From the IMG/VR virus record IMGVR_UViG_3300021962_000731, positions 1-21,987 of that record: a stretch of DNA of 21,987 bases. One strand, written 5' to 3'. Positions 6,677 through 13,432 of the stretch are shown one piece after another. The notes beneath the pieces were generated by a model, which made no database searches, was not told the DNA's origin, and saw only the letters and a program-made list of their open reading frames with translations. The translations under genes were made by a program, and so were the position numbers. Within the stretch, counting starts at the first letter, position 1. Each line of letters starts with the position of its first letter. The stretch comes from a virus.

Positions 6677-7189
6677 ATGTTCGGTATGATCCCATTACCA
6701 TATAAGTTACTGGCAGGTGTTGCCTTGATACTTGGTGTATTTGTATTTGGTTACATGAAGGGATCTGCTCATGCCGAAGTGGAACTGCAAAGATTTGCTG
6801 CTAAGAATGCAACATTAACTGCAGATATGGAAAAGAAAAATTCAGAGATCTCCACTGAAGTGGTGACTCAATATGTTGACCGTGTAAATACAATTAGGGA
6901 AAAAGAATATGTCTATCGCGATGTCGCCAAAACTGTTGTGCCTTCTCAGTCTGTCCTTTCTAATGGTTGGGTGTTCACGCACGACGCTAGTGCCACAGGC
7001 AGTAATGCCGACGCCACCAGAAGTTCTGATGCGTCCCCCTCAGGTATTGCAGACAATCAAGCCCTCTTCACCATCATCGGAAACTACGCAACCTGTCAAG
7101 CAAACGCCGAGCAATTGATTGCTCTTCAGAAATGGATTGCGGATAACAAGACAGCGATCGACGAACTAAACAAGAAAGCGAAAAAGTAA
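6677..7189 (+). CDS. Inner-membrane spanin (i-spanin, Rz-like)
   Basis: A 170-aa protein with the layout of an i-spanin, the inner-membrane half of the complex that fuses inner and outer membranes at the last step of lysis in Gram-negative hosts. After a short N-terminal segment there is one hydrophobic span at about residues 10-26 (LLAGVALILGVFVFGYMKG). A charged helical periplasmic region (about 33-75) follows, likely coiled coil, and the C-terminus is Cys-containing and helical. The assignment is strongly supported by an o-spanin gene nested entirely inside it in another frame at 6909-7118. It begins after an AAGGAAA ribosome binding site, and its stop TAA shares its last base with the ATG of the next gene. 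Unusually, it lies about 7 kb from the endolysin and holin genes. Confidence 0.82.
   Translation: MFGMIPLPYKLLAGVALILGVFVFGYMKGSAHAEVELQRFAAKNATLTADMEKKNSEISTEVVTQYVDRVNTIREKEYVYRDVAKTVVPSQSVLSNGWVFTHDASATGSNADATRSSDASPSGIADNQALFTIIGNYATCQANAEQLIALQKWIADNKTAIDELNKKAKK
6909..7118 (+). CDS. Outer-membrane lipoprotein spanin (o-spanin, Rz1-like), nested
   Basis: A 69-aa protein read in the +1 frame completely inside the i-spanin gene. It has a short basic start (MSIAMSPK), a hydrophobic signal core (LLCLLSLSFLMV) and a lipobox ending MVGC, which places the lipidated Cys at residue 22. The mature part is short and rich in Pro, Ser and Thr (TPPEVLMRPP, KPSSPSSET), as is typical of o-spanins. AGGGA lies eight bases before ATG 6909. 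Signal peptide, lipobox, Pro-rich mature region and embedded position together make this one of the clearest small genes in the window. It would be anchored in the inner leaflet of the outer membrane and bind the i-spanin in the periplasm. Confidence 0.85.
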   Translation: MSIAMSPKLLCLLSLSFLMVGCSRTTLVPQAVMPTPPEVLMRPPQVLQTIKPSSPSSETTQPVKQTPSN

Positions 7190-9618
7190 TGGCAGAAAAA
7201 AAGTATATCGGCAAACCAGGAAAACAAGACGATCCTTGCTGGAAGGGTTACAAGCGTGTCGGCATGAAAAAGAAAGGCGATAGAATGGTTCCTAACTGTG
7301 TACCTGAAGCAAGAGAAATTATCGAGAAGGCGAAAGCAAAGTTGAAGAAAGATCCATTGACTGGCGCCAAGATCGATTCGCAGCGTTTCATTCTACCCGA
7401 AGAAACTAACCTCGAAGAAGCATCATATAGTCATCGTGACTATGCTTCCCACAGTTTAATGCACCCTGACATGGCAAAGCACATGAAGAAGGGTGACGAG
7501 GTAGATTATTATCTCCCAGGAAATGGCGATAAGCATTCTGGTATTGTTGCAAAGAACGATGGCGCAAGCGTTCATATTCGTGCCCACAAAGACGGTCAAG
7601 TTGCCAAAGGTCCATTGCATAAGTTTAAGGTTACTCCGCATCTTCCAACGAAGACTAATGAAGAAGCAGAACTTGATGAAGCACTGACTCGTGTTACTTC
7701 TGGTAACAAGGGTTATGGTTACCATGGTAACGTAGAAGCACGCGACGATGCTGAGAAAGATAAGAGATATTCTGCCATGCATCGTTATGCTAAGAAACTA
7801 GTAGGCGATGCTGGACATCTTCAAGATGCGAAGAAACCAAACGTAATGGTAAAACACTTCCTTGACTCTGCGCATGGTCGTCACATTGCTGACAATCCAA
7901 CGGATAAAAACATCACTAGCAGATTCGCTCACTTCAAGAAGTCATATAATCCTGCGATGCATGAAGAAGTTGAAATTGATGAAGGCGTAACTAATCCAGA
8001 AATCAAGAAAGCATATGCTGATCTTATAAAAACTCCTGGTGGTTCTTCGGAGCGCAAATCTGCTATCCGTCGTTACAAGAGTCTTCGTCAGAATGCTGTC
8101 AAGGAAGAAGTAAACATAGACAAGTATGCCGACATGTTGATAAAGCGCGATAAACAAAATCTTAGTAAAAGTCATGTAGTCCACGCAGCTCGTGTTGCGG
8201 GCGTAGATCATAAGAAACTTATGTCCGCTGTTAATCAAAAAGTAGGTCGCATTAAAGAAGAATCTGAGATCGAAGAAGCATACGGCATGTGGAAGGTAGA
8301 CTTCCCTAAGCAACATGCTGGCAAGGCAGTCGCTGCTGGTTCGGTTCACGTTAAGGCGCAGAACACTGCTCATGCTCACAAGGTTGCAGCAAAGAGAGTC
8401 GGTGTTGATCATAAGATGTTCAAGTCGAAGGTCACTAAGTCGAGCATTCTTCCAGAGGGCGTTCAACTTGATGAAGTCTTGGGTAAGGACAACGAATGGG
8501 GTCGTCCAGAACTACGCAAGAAGTTTGCTGCTATGACTCCAGGACAAGAAGGTATGACAGCAGATAAGATTCCTTCATTCGATCCACGTTACGACGATGT
8601 AACTACTCAATACTGTGGCGGAATCAGAGAAGGTTATCTTGCTGAGATTTCTGCCAAGGGCGCAGAGGCACGTGCTAAGTTCCAATCAAAAGTCAGACAA
8701 ACACTGGCAGATCCTAAGAATATTGCAAGAGCAAAGAAAACTCTTGCTAAGAAAAAAGAAGCAGAAAAAGCAAAAGAACCGCCGCACCTTGTAATGCAAC
8801 TGCGCAAAGCAGTAAGCATTGGTTCTAAGGTTCACTTCCAAGATGGTCAGCATCACACAATTGCCCCTAACCATGCTGATGTATTCATGAACAAGTATAA
8901 CTCTGCCAAGTCTTCTATTGAAAAAGAAGCACTGCAGAAGCGTGCTCACAAATCGCATGCTGAATTTATGAAGACAATTGCTGAAAGTGTTCACGAGAAC
9001 TGTGGAACTCCAGACTGCTGCCAGATGTGTGACACCGCTGAAATGGGAACGCACCATGTTGATTCATATGAAGCGCACAAGGGTTCGGGTGATCAAATCT
9101 CACCAGTAATTTCACACGATGATGAAGATATTCGCTTCCAAGATTTCGATGAAGAAGCATTCGAAAAAGAACTAGAAGCAGATGTTCTTGCTCTTTCGTG
9201 GGATGATTTAGTAGATCTCTATGACGAAGATGAAATCGAATATGATGACTCACCTGAAACAGAAGAAGGCGAAGAACTAGAGGAAGGTATTACTCCTGCT
9301 GGTCGTCTCAAGAAAAAATTCAATGCGATGCGTTCTAAGAGTCGTCGAATGATGGCAAGAAATATTGCAATCAAGCGTGTGTCTTCACCAGAAAAACTTA
9401 AATCGAGATCGATTCGTGCTGCTCGTCGCATGGTTTACAAGAGACTGTTGCGTAATAGAGATATTTCGACAGTATCTTCATCTGAAAAGACACGTCTCGA
9501 AGCACAGATAAAGCGTATGGCACCAATGGTTGCTCGTCTATCTGTCAGAGTCATGCCAGCAGTTCGTAAACTTGAGCAGTCAAGAATCAAGAACAGCAGA
9601 ATGAAGAAGAGGAAGTAA
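7189..9618 (+). CDS. Large modular protein with repeated prohead-protease-like sites (candidate head polyprotein)
   Basis: An 809-aa protein built of short unrelated-looking segments separated by acidic stretches ending in L/I-x-E. Candidate gp21-type cut sites follow E77 (NLEE/A), E164 (ELDE/A), E265 (EIDE/G), E363 (EIEE/A), E429 (QLDE/V), E486 (YLAE/I), E599 (TIAE/S) and E699 (ELEE/G). The N-terminus contains DPCWKGYKRVGMKKKG and VPNCVPE, a motif common in marine T4-like head proteins. Residues 322-352 and 394-417 carry copies of a module (SKSHVVHAARVAGVDHKKL) that recurs in the 10380 gene. A Cys cluster lies at 605-614. Residues 641-699 are extremely acidic (29 Asp/Glu in the last 60 residues before the E699 site) and the last 110 are extremely basic (36 Lys/Arg). 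I infer a capsid-internal precursor. No enzymatic domain is recognised. Its ATG overlaps the spanin stop by one base. Confidence 0.75.
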   Translation: MAEKKYIGKPGKQDDPCWKGYKRVGMKKKGDRMVPNCVPEAREIIEKAKAKLKKDPLTGAKIDSQRFILPEETNLEEASYSHRDYASHSLMHPDMAKHMKKGDEVDYYLPGNGDKHSGIVAKNDGASVHIRAHKDGQVAKGPLHKFKVTPHLPTKTNEEAELDEALTRVTSGNKGYGYHGNVEARDDAEKDKRYSAMHRYAKKLVGDAGHLQDAKKPNVMVKHFLDSAHGRHIADNPTDKNITSRFAHFKKSYNPAMHEEVEIDEGVTNPEIKKAYADLIKTPGGSSERKSAIRRYKSLRQNAVKEEVNIDKYADMLIKRDKQNLSKSHVVHAARVAGVDHKKLMSAVNQKVGRIKEESEIEEAYGMWKVDFPKQHAGKAVAAGSVHVKAQNTAHAHKVAAKRVGVDHKMFKSKVTKSSILPEGVQLDEVLGKDNEWGRPELRKKFAAMTPGQEGMTADKIPSFDPRYDDVTTQYCGGIREGYLAEISAKGAEARAKFQSKVRQTLADPKNIARAKKTLAKKKEAEKAKEPPHLVMQLRKAVSIGSKVHFQDGQHHTIAPNHADVFMNKYNSAKSSIEKEALQKRAHKSHAEFMKTIAESVHENCGTPDCCQMCDTAEMGTHHVDSYEAHKGSGDQISPVISHDDEDIRFQDFDEEAFEKELEADVLALSWDDLVDLYDEDEIEYDDSPETEEGEELEEGITPAGRLKKKFNAMRSKSRRMMARNIAIKRVSSPEKLKSRSIRAARRMVYKRLLRNRDISTVSSSEKTRLEAQIKRMAPMVARLSVRVMPAVRKLEQSRIKNSRMKKRK

Positions 9619-9619
9619 G

Positions 9620-9907
9620 ATGCTTTCATTTAAAGAATTTGTTGCTGAAGCAGCAGTTGACGGCAAGGGTCATAAGAGTTCTACTGGTGGTCTAACTCAG
9701 AAGGGTCGCGACTATTACAACAACAAGTATGGCGGCAATCTACAGGCACCAGTAACAACCAAACCTTCTAAGTTGAAGGCAGGCAGTAAAGCAGCGAATC
9801 GTCGCAAGTCTTTCTGTGCTAGAATGTCTGGCGTCGATGGTCCAATGAAAGACGAAAAGGGTCGTCCGACTCGCAAGGCACTAGCACTAAGAAAATGGAA
9901 TTGTTAA
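9620..9907 (+). CDS. DUF6321-like small basic protein with capsid-targeting N-terminus
   Basis: A 95-aa basic protein. The N-terminal decapeptide MLSFKEFVAE followed by AA closely resembles the capsid targeting sequence of T4 internal proteins (M-K-T-Y-Q-E-F-I-A-E) with the gp21 cut after the last Glu. The rest resembles a family I recall as DUF6321 from T4-like phages: GGLTQKGRDYYNNKYGGNL, then RRKSFCARMSGVDGPM, and a C-terminus TRKALALRKWNC. It lies between the large modular protein and the Dps-like gene, two bases after the former's stop. After cleavage the product would be about 85 residues and strongly basic, which suits binding of packaged DNA (inference). The function of the family is not established. 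Confidence 0.8.
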   Translation: MLSFKEFVAEAAVDGKGHKSSTGGLTQKGRDYYNNKYGGNLQAPVTTKPSKLKAGSKAANRRKSFCARMSGVDGPMKDEKGRPTRKALALRKWNC

Positions 9908-9908
9908 C

Positions 9909-10346
9909 ATGGATGAACTGAACACATCAATGAAGATAGTGCTCGCAAATACTTTTGCGATGTATTTCAAAGCACATGGACATCACTGGAATGTAGAAGG
10001 CAAAGACTTCTCCCAAATGCATGACTTCTTTTCGAACATCTATGAAGAACTATTCGCTGCGGTTGATCAGATTGCTGAGCAGATTCGTGCACTAGATGAT
10101 TATGCACCATATGGACTAGATACTGTGTCTAGCATTGCAACCATCAAAGATTCATCAATCAATGGTAACAATATCCCTTCGATGCTTCAAGATTTAATGG
10201 ATGCTAATGCGGCAGTCATCGAAGCATTGAATGCTGCACATAAATTAGCAGAAGCAGAAGGTAACAGAGGTCTTGTTAACCATCTTGAAGGGCGTCTTGA
10301 TGTTCATGCTAAACATGGTTGGATGCTTCTCGCAACCTCAAAGTAA
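9909..10346 (+). CDS. Dps-like ferritin-family protein
   Basis: A 145-aa protein of the Dps/ferritin-like family, which forms dodecamers that oxidise and store iron and may coat DNA. The signature region HGHHWNVEGKDFSQMHDFF (residues 23-41) is followed by NIYEEL and VDQIAEQIRAL. Against E. coli Dps the intersubunit ferroxidase residues H51, H63, D78 and E82 correspond to H26, H38, D53 and E57. The D67 position falls on S42, so one metal ligand is changed. Length is near that of short Dps proteins, and there is no long basic N-terminal tail for DNA binding. It begins two bases after the DUF6321-like gene and ends just before a late promoter. Its setting among head-protein candidates suggests that it acts in or around virion assembly, or protects phage DNA from oxidative damage; neither is shown. 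Confidence 0.85.
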   Translation: MDELNTSMKIVLANTFAMYFKAHGHHWNVEGKDFSQMHDFFSNIYEELFAAVDQIAEQIRALDDYAPYGLDTVSSIATIKDSSINGNNIPSMLQDLMDANAAVIEALNAAHKLAEAEGNRGLVNHLEGRLDVHAKHGWMLLATSK

Positions 10347-10354
10347 TATAAATA
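10347..10354 (+). promoter_or_regulatory. T4-type late promoter octamer (TATAAATA)
   Basis: Exact TATAAATA immediately after the Dps-like stop codon and 26 bases before the ATG at 10380, with ribosome binding site AGAGG at 10366-10370. Octamer, short leader and ribosome binding site have the same spacing as at 4066-4100, which strengthens both calls. Confidence 0.6.
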
Positions 10355-10379
10355 GATAAAAGATTAGAGGAATCATTTA

Positions 10380-12125
10380 ATGAGACTAGAACAAACTATT
10401 AGGTCAACAATGACTGAAGCGATGGATATGGATGGCAGACTCGACCAGTTGGTTCGCGCTGGTTTGATGCCAACAAGTTCGTTGCCACTTCTGAAGCGTG
10501 CCATTTCTAGAATGCATGCTGGTATGTCACTTCAGGGTGCTGAGCGTGATGTAATGAACATGTTCATCAACTCGATGATGTTCATTGTTCTCGGTGATGA
10601 CACAGTATTCAATAAGGCACGTGCTGGTGCTAAGTCATATGCTGCTGAAGAAGTTGAACTCGACGAAAATGCTCCGATCGTTGCTCATCTGACTAAACGT
10701 TACGGTGACAACATTCGTAAGAGTCATGTTATGTCTGCTGCCAAAGACTTCGGTGTCGATCCGTCAAAACTTTCAAAGGCAGTTCGCAAGAAACTCGGTA
10801 AGTCAATGCTCGATGAAGCAAAAGAAAAGCAAGAGTATGACTACGAAGGTGACATGGCAATGAATGCTCAGAAGAATGAAGAAGTCGAGGTAATCGACGA
10901 ACTCTCAAAGAAGACCATGGGTTCTTATGTTAAGAAAGCATCAGGTGCTGAACAACCAAAGAATGTAATGAGTCCAAAGAATGTTCCTCTGACAAAGATC
11001 GCTGCATACCAAGGTGACAGTGAAACAGGACACTTCGGTTCAAGATTCAACCAAGCAACTTATGATAAAGCAGAGCGTCTCCGTAAGAATCGCGAGACAG
11101 GTATCAAGAGAGCAGTTGATAAACTTGCCAAGGAAGAAGTCGAGATTACCGAAGCATCAGTGGCAGATGTAGCAAAAACTGCACATCTACATGTTAGAGC
11201 AGGTAAGCATGACAGTATCCATACTGCTATTCAATCTGCAGTTAATACGCATTTCCCATCTTCGGTGCACTCCGCGGTGACACGTAAGAAGGTTGCTGCC
11301 CAAGCGTTGAATAAAATTCAATCGATGAATAAATCTAAGATGACCAAAGAAGAAGTCGAACAGGTCGATGAGATCTCGAAGGCAATGGCAGGTCGCTATA
11401 TTAACAAAGCGAAAAACTCTATCGATCTAACTGCCTGGAGACAAGGGTATAAAGAAGCCGGTGCTGGTAGTCCTTCGAAGCATATGGAAAAGAAGTTATC
11501 GAAGCGTCACAAAGGTATCGAAACCGCTGTCAAGAAACTGACTAAGGAAGAGTCTGAGCAGATTGATGAAAATCAGCAGTATGTTGAAATCACTAATGCG
11601 CATCACGGCGGCAAGTCATATATTCCTGTTCACCCGACTCAGGCATATGCTGCTCTGAATCACTACAACAGTTTCTCACACAACAAGAAAGTTCGCATCA
11701 TCGATCAAAAGCAACATGATGCAATTCATGCCGCTAAGACTGCAGTCAAGGAAGAACTTGACTTTAACGAAGCATTCGAGCAGATCGACGAACTCTCAAA
11801 GAAGACTCTCGGTTCTTATGTTAACAAAGCAGCAGAACGTATCGGAACAAAAGGTGTTAGTGCTGGACTAAGGATTGCTGCTGACGAGAAGTCGAGTGGA
11901 AACTTTAAGGACATGGGCAAACGCCAAAAGGGTATCTCGAGAGCAGTTAATAAACTGACAAAAGAAGATATTGATGCAGTAAAGCAAATGAACGAGTCAT
12001 ATAAGACTGCATTTGAAACTGCTCTTAATGAATATGGTATCAAGTCTCCCTCGGAACTTGATGAATCGAAAAGAAAAGAATTTTTCAATCACGTAGATCT
12101 AGAATTTAAAAAGGGAGACAATTAA
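10380..12125 (+). CDS. Second large modular protein with repeated modules and prohead-protease-like sites
   Basis: A 581-aa protein of the same design as the 7189 gene product. Candidate L/I-x-E cut sites follow E96 (ELDE/N), E146 (MLDE/A), E174 (VIDE/L), E258 (EITE/A), E397 (QIDE/N) and E471 (QIDE/L). Three copies of one module are visible. Each begins [DE]-E-[LI]-S-K and GSYVKKA or similar (residues 174-188, 331-344, 471-485). After a variable insert each ends with KGI-x-RAV-x-KLTKE or similar (239-253, 378-391, 517-530). A further module (residues 97-140, RKSHVMSAAKDFGVDPSKL) is shared with the 7189 gene. The last about 40 residues (KTAFETALNEYGIKSPSEL, RKEFFNHVDLEF) form another conserved phage module. 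It follows its own late promoter. Scaffold/core or cleaved internal head protein is the best guess. Confidence 0.75.
   Translation: MRLEQTIRSTMTEAMDMDGRLDQLVRAGLMPTSSLPLLKRAISRMHAGMSLQGAERDVMNMFINSMMFIVLGDDTVFNKARAGAKSYAAEEVELDENAPIVAHLTKRYGDNIRKSHVMSAAKDFGVDPSKLSKAVRKKLGKSMLDEAKEKQEYDYEGDMAMNAQKNEEVEVIDELSKKTMGSYVKKASGAEQPKNVMSPKNVPLTKIAAYQGDSETGHFGSRFNQATYDKAERLRKNRETGIKRAVDKLAKEEVEITEASVADVAKTAHLHVRAGKHDSIHTAIQSAVNTHFPSSVHSAVTRKKVAAQALNKIQSMNKSKMTKEEVEQVDEISKAMAGRYINKAKNSIDLTAWRQGYKEAGAGSPSKHMEKKLSKRHKGIETAVKKLTKEESEQIDENQQYVEITNAHHGGKSYIPVHPTQAYAALNHYNSFSHNKKVRIIDQKQHDAIHAAKTAVKEELDFNEAFEQIDELSKKTLGSYVNKAAERIGTKGVSAGLRIAADEKSSGNFKDMGKRQKGISRAVNKLTKEDIDAVKQMNESYKTAFETALNEYGIKSPSELDESKRKEFFNHVDLEFKKGDN
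10893..10940 (+). repeat. Direct repeat copy 1 (module start inside the 10380 gene)
   Basis: A 48-base segment identical at 44 positions to 11784-11831, including a run of 22 or more identical bases at its start. It encodes IDELSKKTMGSYVKKA. DNA-level identity beyond what the protein requires points to a fairly recent internal duplication or to gene conversion. Confidence 0.85.
11784..11831 (+). repeat. Direct repeat copy 2 (module start inside the 10380 gene)
   Basis: Second copy of the 48-base repeat at 10893-10940, 891 bases downstream and in the same reading frame. It encodes IDELSKKTLGSYVNKA. Recombination between the copies would delete 891 bases (297 codons) and keep the frame open. 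Confidence 0.85.
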
Positions 12126-12967
12126 TGTCCGCATGGGGTAAAGCAGATAGTAAAACAGCGACGGGCACACTGTCAATCGCAAGTACTGGTGTAGTAACAG
12201 GTTCAAATACTCTATTCACCACACAGGCTGCAGCGGGTGACTTCATCCGCGCAATAATTGCAGGAGCAGGTGCTGACCAAGAGCGTTCGTGGATCGTCAA
12301 GTCAATCACGAGCGACACTGTTGCTGCGGTAATTCCAGCAGATCCAGAGTTAGAATACATGACCGCGTATGCTAACTATACTACTTTTGGCGCTCAAACA
12401 TATCAGTTAAGCGAAAAACCAATTTCTATTGCATCCGATCCTAACACACAAGCATCACAAGTATTTGGTGTTGATGTTGCAGAAATGGCAGCAAATAAAT
12501 TGGAAGAGGGCGCTGCTCATACTGGTTGGAATAAGATCAGAACAGTTGGTTCGCGCAAGATCGTAGAAACTCTCGTTGCACTGTCAAAGAATGGTATTAC
12601 TGGCGACGTTGAGGATGTTGTGTTTGAGGATGCCTTGATCACAATCGCAACACAACCTACTGCAACTAAAACTGCTGCTGCTGGTGCAGCAATTGTAAAT
12701 CTTGGTACTGTTGTTGCAACAATCGTTCCTGAAACTGCAACTCTAACATATCTGTGGCAACATTCAGTAAACGGCGGAACAAGTTACTCGGATATTAACC
12801 CGAATGGTGGTGTATTTACTGGTGCGACCACAGCAACATTGGGCGTTCTCGCCGCAAAGACTGATACCTCTTCGACTTGGAATAATGCTAAGTTCCGTTG
12901 TGTCGTTTCGTCGACAGGCGCGGACAGCGTTACTTCTTCAGCAGTAACTCTTACTGTTACTGCATAA
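12125..12967 (+). CDS. Virion structural protein with C-terminal Ig-like domain
   Basis: A 280-aa beta-rich protein. The N-terminal part (MSAWGKADSKTATGTLSI, VVTGSNTLFTTQAAAGDFIR) is a compact beta-domain common in aquatic phage virion proteins. HTGWNKIRTVGSRKIVETLV at 132-151 matches a segment I recall from T4-like structural proteins. From about residue 172 the sequence reads as one Ig-like/PKD-type domain (TLTYLWQHSVNGG, WNNAKFRCVVSSTG, SSAVTLTVTA). Such domains decorate many phage virions and are thought to help surface attachment. It shares one base with the stop of the upstream gene and is preceded by GGGAG, so it is probably cotranscribed from the late promoter at 10347. Head decoration or tail location cannot be told apart. 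Confidence 0.75.
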   Translation: MSAWGKADSKTATGTLSIASTGVVTGSNTLFTTQAAAGDFIRAIIAGAGADQERSWIVKSITSDTVAAVIPADPELEYMTAYANYTTFGAQTYQLSEKPISIASDPNTQASQVFGVDVAEMAANKLEEGAAHTGWNKIRTVGSRKIVETLVALSKNGITGDVEDVVFEDALITIATQPTATKTAAAGAAIVNLGTVVATIVPETATLTYLWQHSVNGGTSYSDINPNGGVFTGATTATLGVLAAKTDTSSTWNNAKFRCVVSSTGADSVTSSAVTLTVTA

Positions 12968-12978
12968 GGTAATTTAGA

Positions 12979-13431
12979 ATGGCAGACAATAAAGTAACCG
13001 CCATGATTCCAGTGACGTCAGTTTCACCGACCGACGTCCTGTATCTCGTGAAACCAAACACAAGTCCATATGATCATAAGGTTACTGTTGCCAATTTTTT
13101 TGGTGGCATTCCAGTTCCCGTAGTTCTGGAAGACGATCTGATTCTTGGTGGCGCTGTGCAGATATTAACATCTGCTGGCGCCATCAGCGTTACTACACTG
13201 GTTACCAGAATCAATTCGCCTGATGCTGCTGGAACTTTGACTATCCCTGATGGGGTTGACGGGCAAATTAAAGTAATCGTAATGGTAAGCAATGCAGGTA
13301 GTCATGCATTGACAATCAGTTCGAATATTGGACACTCTTCTATCGTGTTTAATGCTCCAGGTAAAACTGCTACTCTTATGTTCTTGGCAGGAAATTGGTA
13401 TTTCCTCGGGGGAACGGCGACAGTTACATAA
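12979..13431 (+). CDS. Small beta-rich virion protein (probable tail or fibre-associated)
   Basis: A 150-aa protein. The N-terminus (VTSVSPTDVLYLVKPNTSP, YDHKVTVANFF) has the form of the short linker or attachment modules that precede fibre domains in tail proteins. The rest is a run of hydrophobic beta-strands with Gly/Ser turns (LTIPDGVDGQIKVIVMVS, TATLMFLAGNWYFLGG) like the end-cap or head domain of short fibre proteins. It has no Cys, transmembrane segment or enzymatic motif. It lies 11 bases after the Ig-domain protein with a weak AAGGT ribosome binding site. Membership in the virion is inferred from composition and neighbourhood. Confidence 0.6.
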   Translation: MADNKVTAMIPVTSVSPTDVLYLVKPNTSPYDHKVTVANFFGGIPVPVVLEDDLILGGAVQILTSAGAISVTTLVTRINSPDAAGTLTIPDGVDGQIKVIVMVSNAGSHALTISSNIGHSSIVFNAPGKTATLMFLAGNWYFLGGTATVT

Positions 13432-13432
13432 C

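Noticed and set aside
7942-8466. 174-codon open frame on the minus strand inside the 7189 gene
   Set aside because: It is antisense to a clear modular protein with typical phage codon use; its translation is low in charged residues in the manner of a shadow frame, and it has no recognisable domain.
12500-12520. L-E-E-G sequence in the Ig-domain protein (NKLEEGAAHT) as a prohead-protease site
   Set aside because: It lies in the middle of a conserved structural segment and not in a Glu-rich linker, and the protein has no targeting-like element. L/I-x-E is short enough to occur by chance.
13328-13432. Upstream extension of the 13433 gene into the preceding virion gene
   Set aside because: The extra residues read in another frame of the virion gene, do not resemble the family N-terminus and contain no good ribosome binding site; ATG 13433 matches the expected family start.
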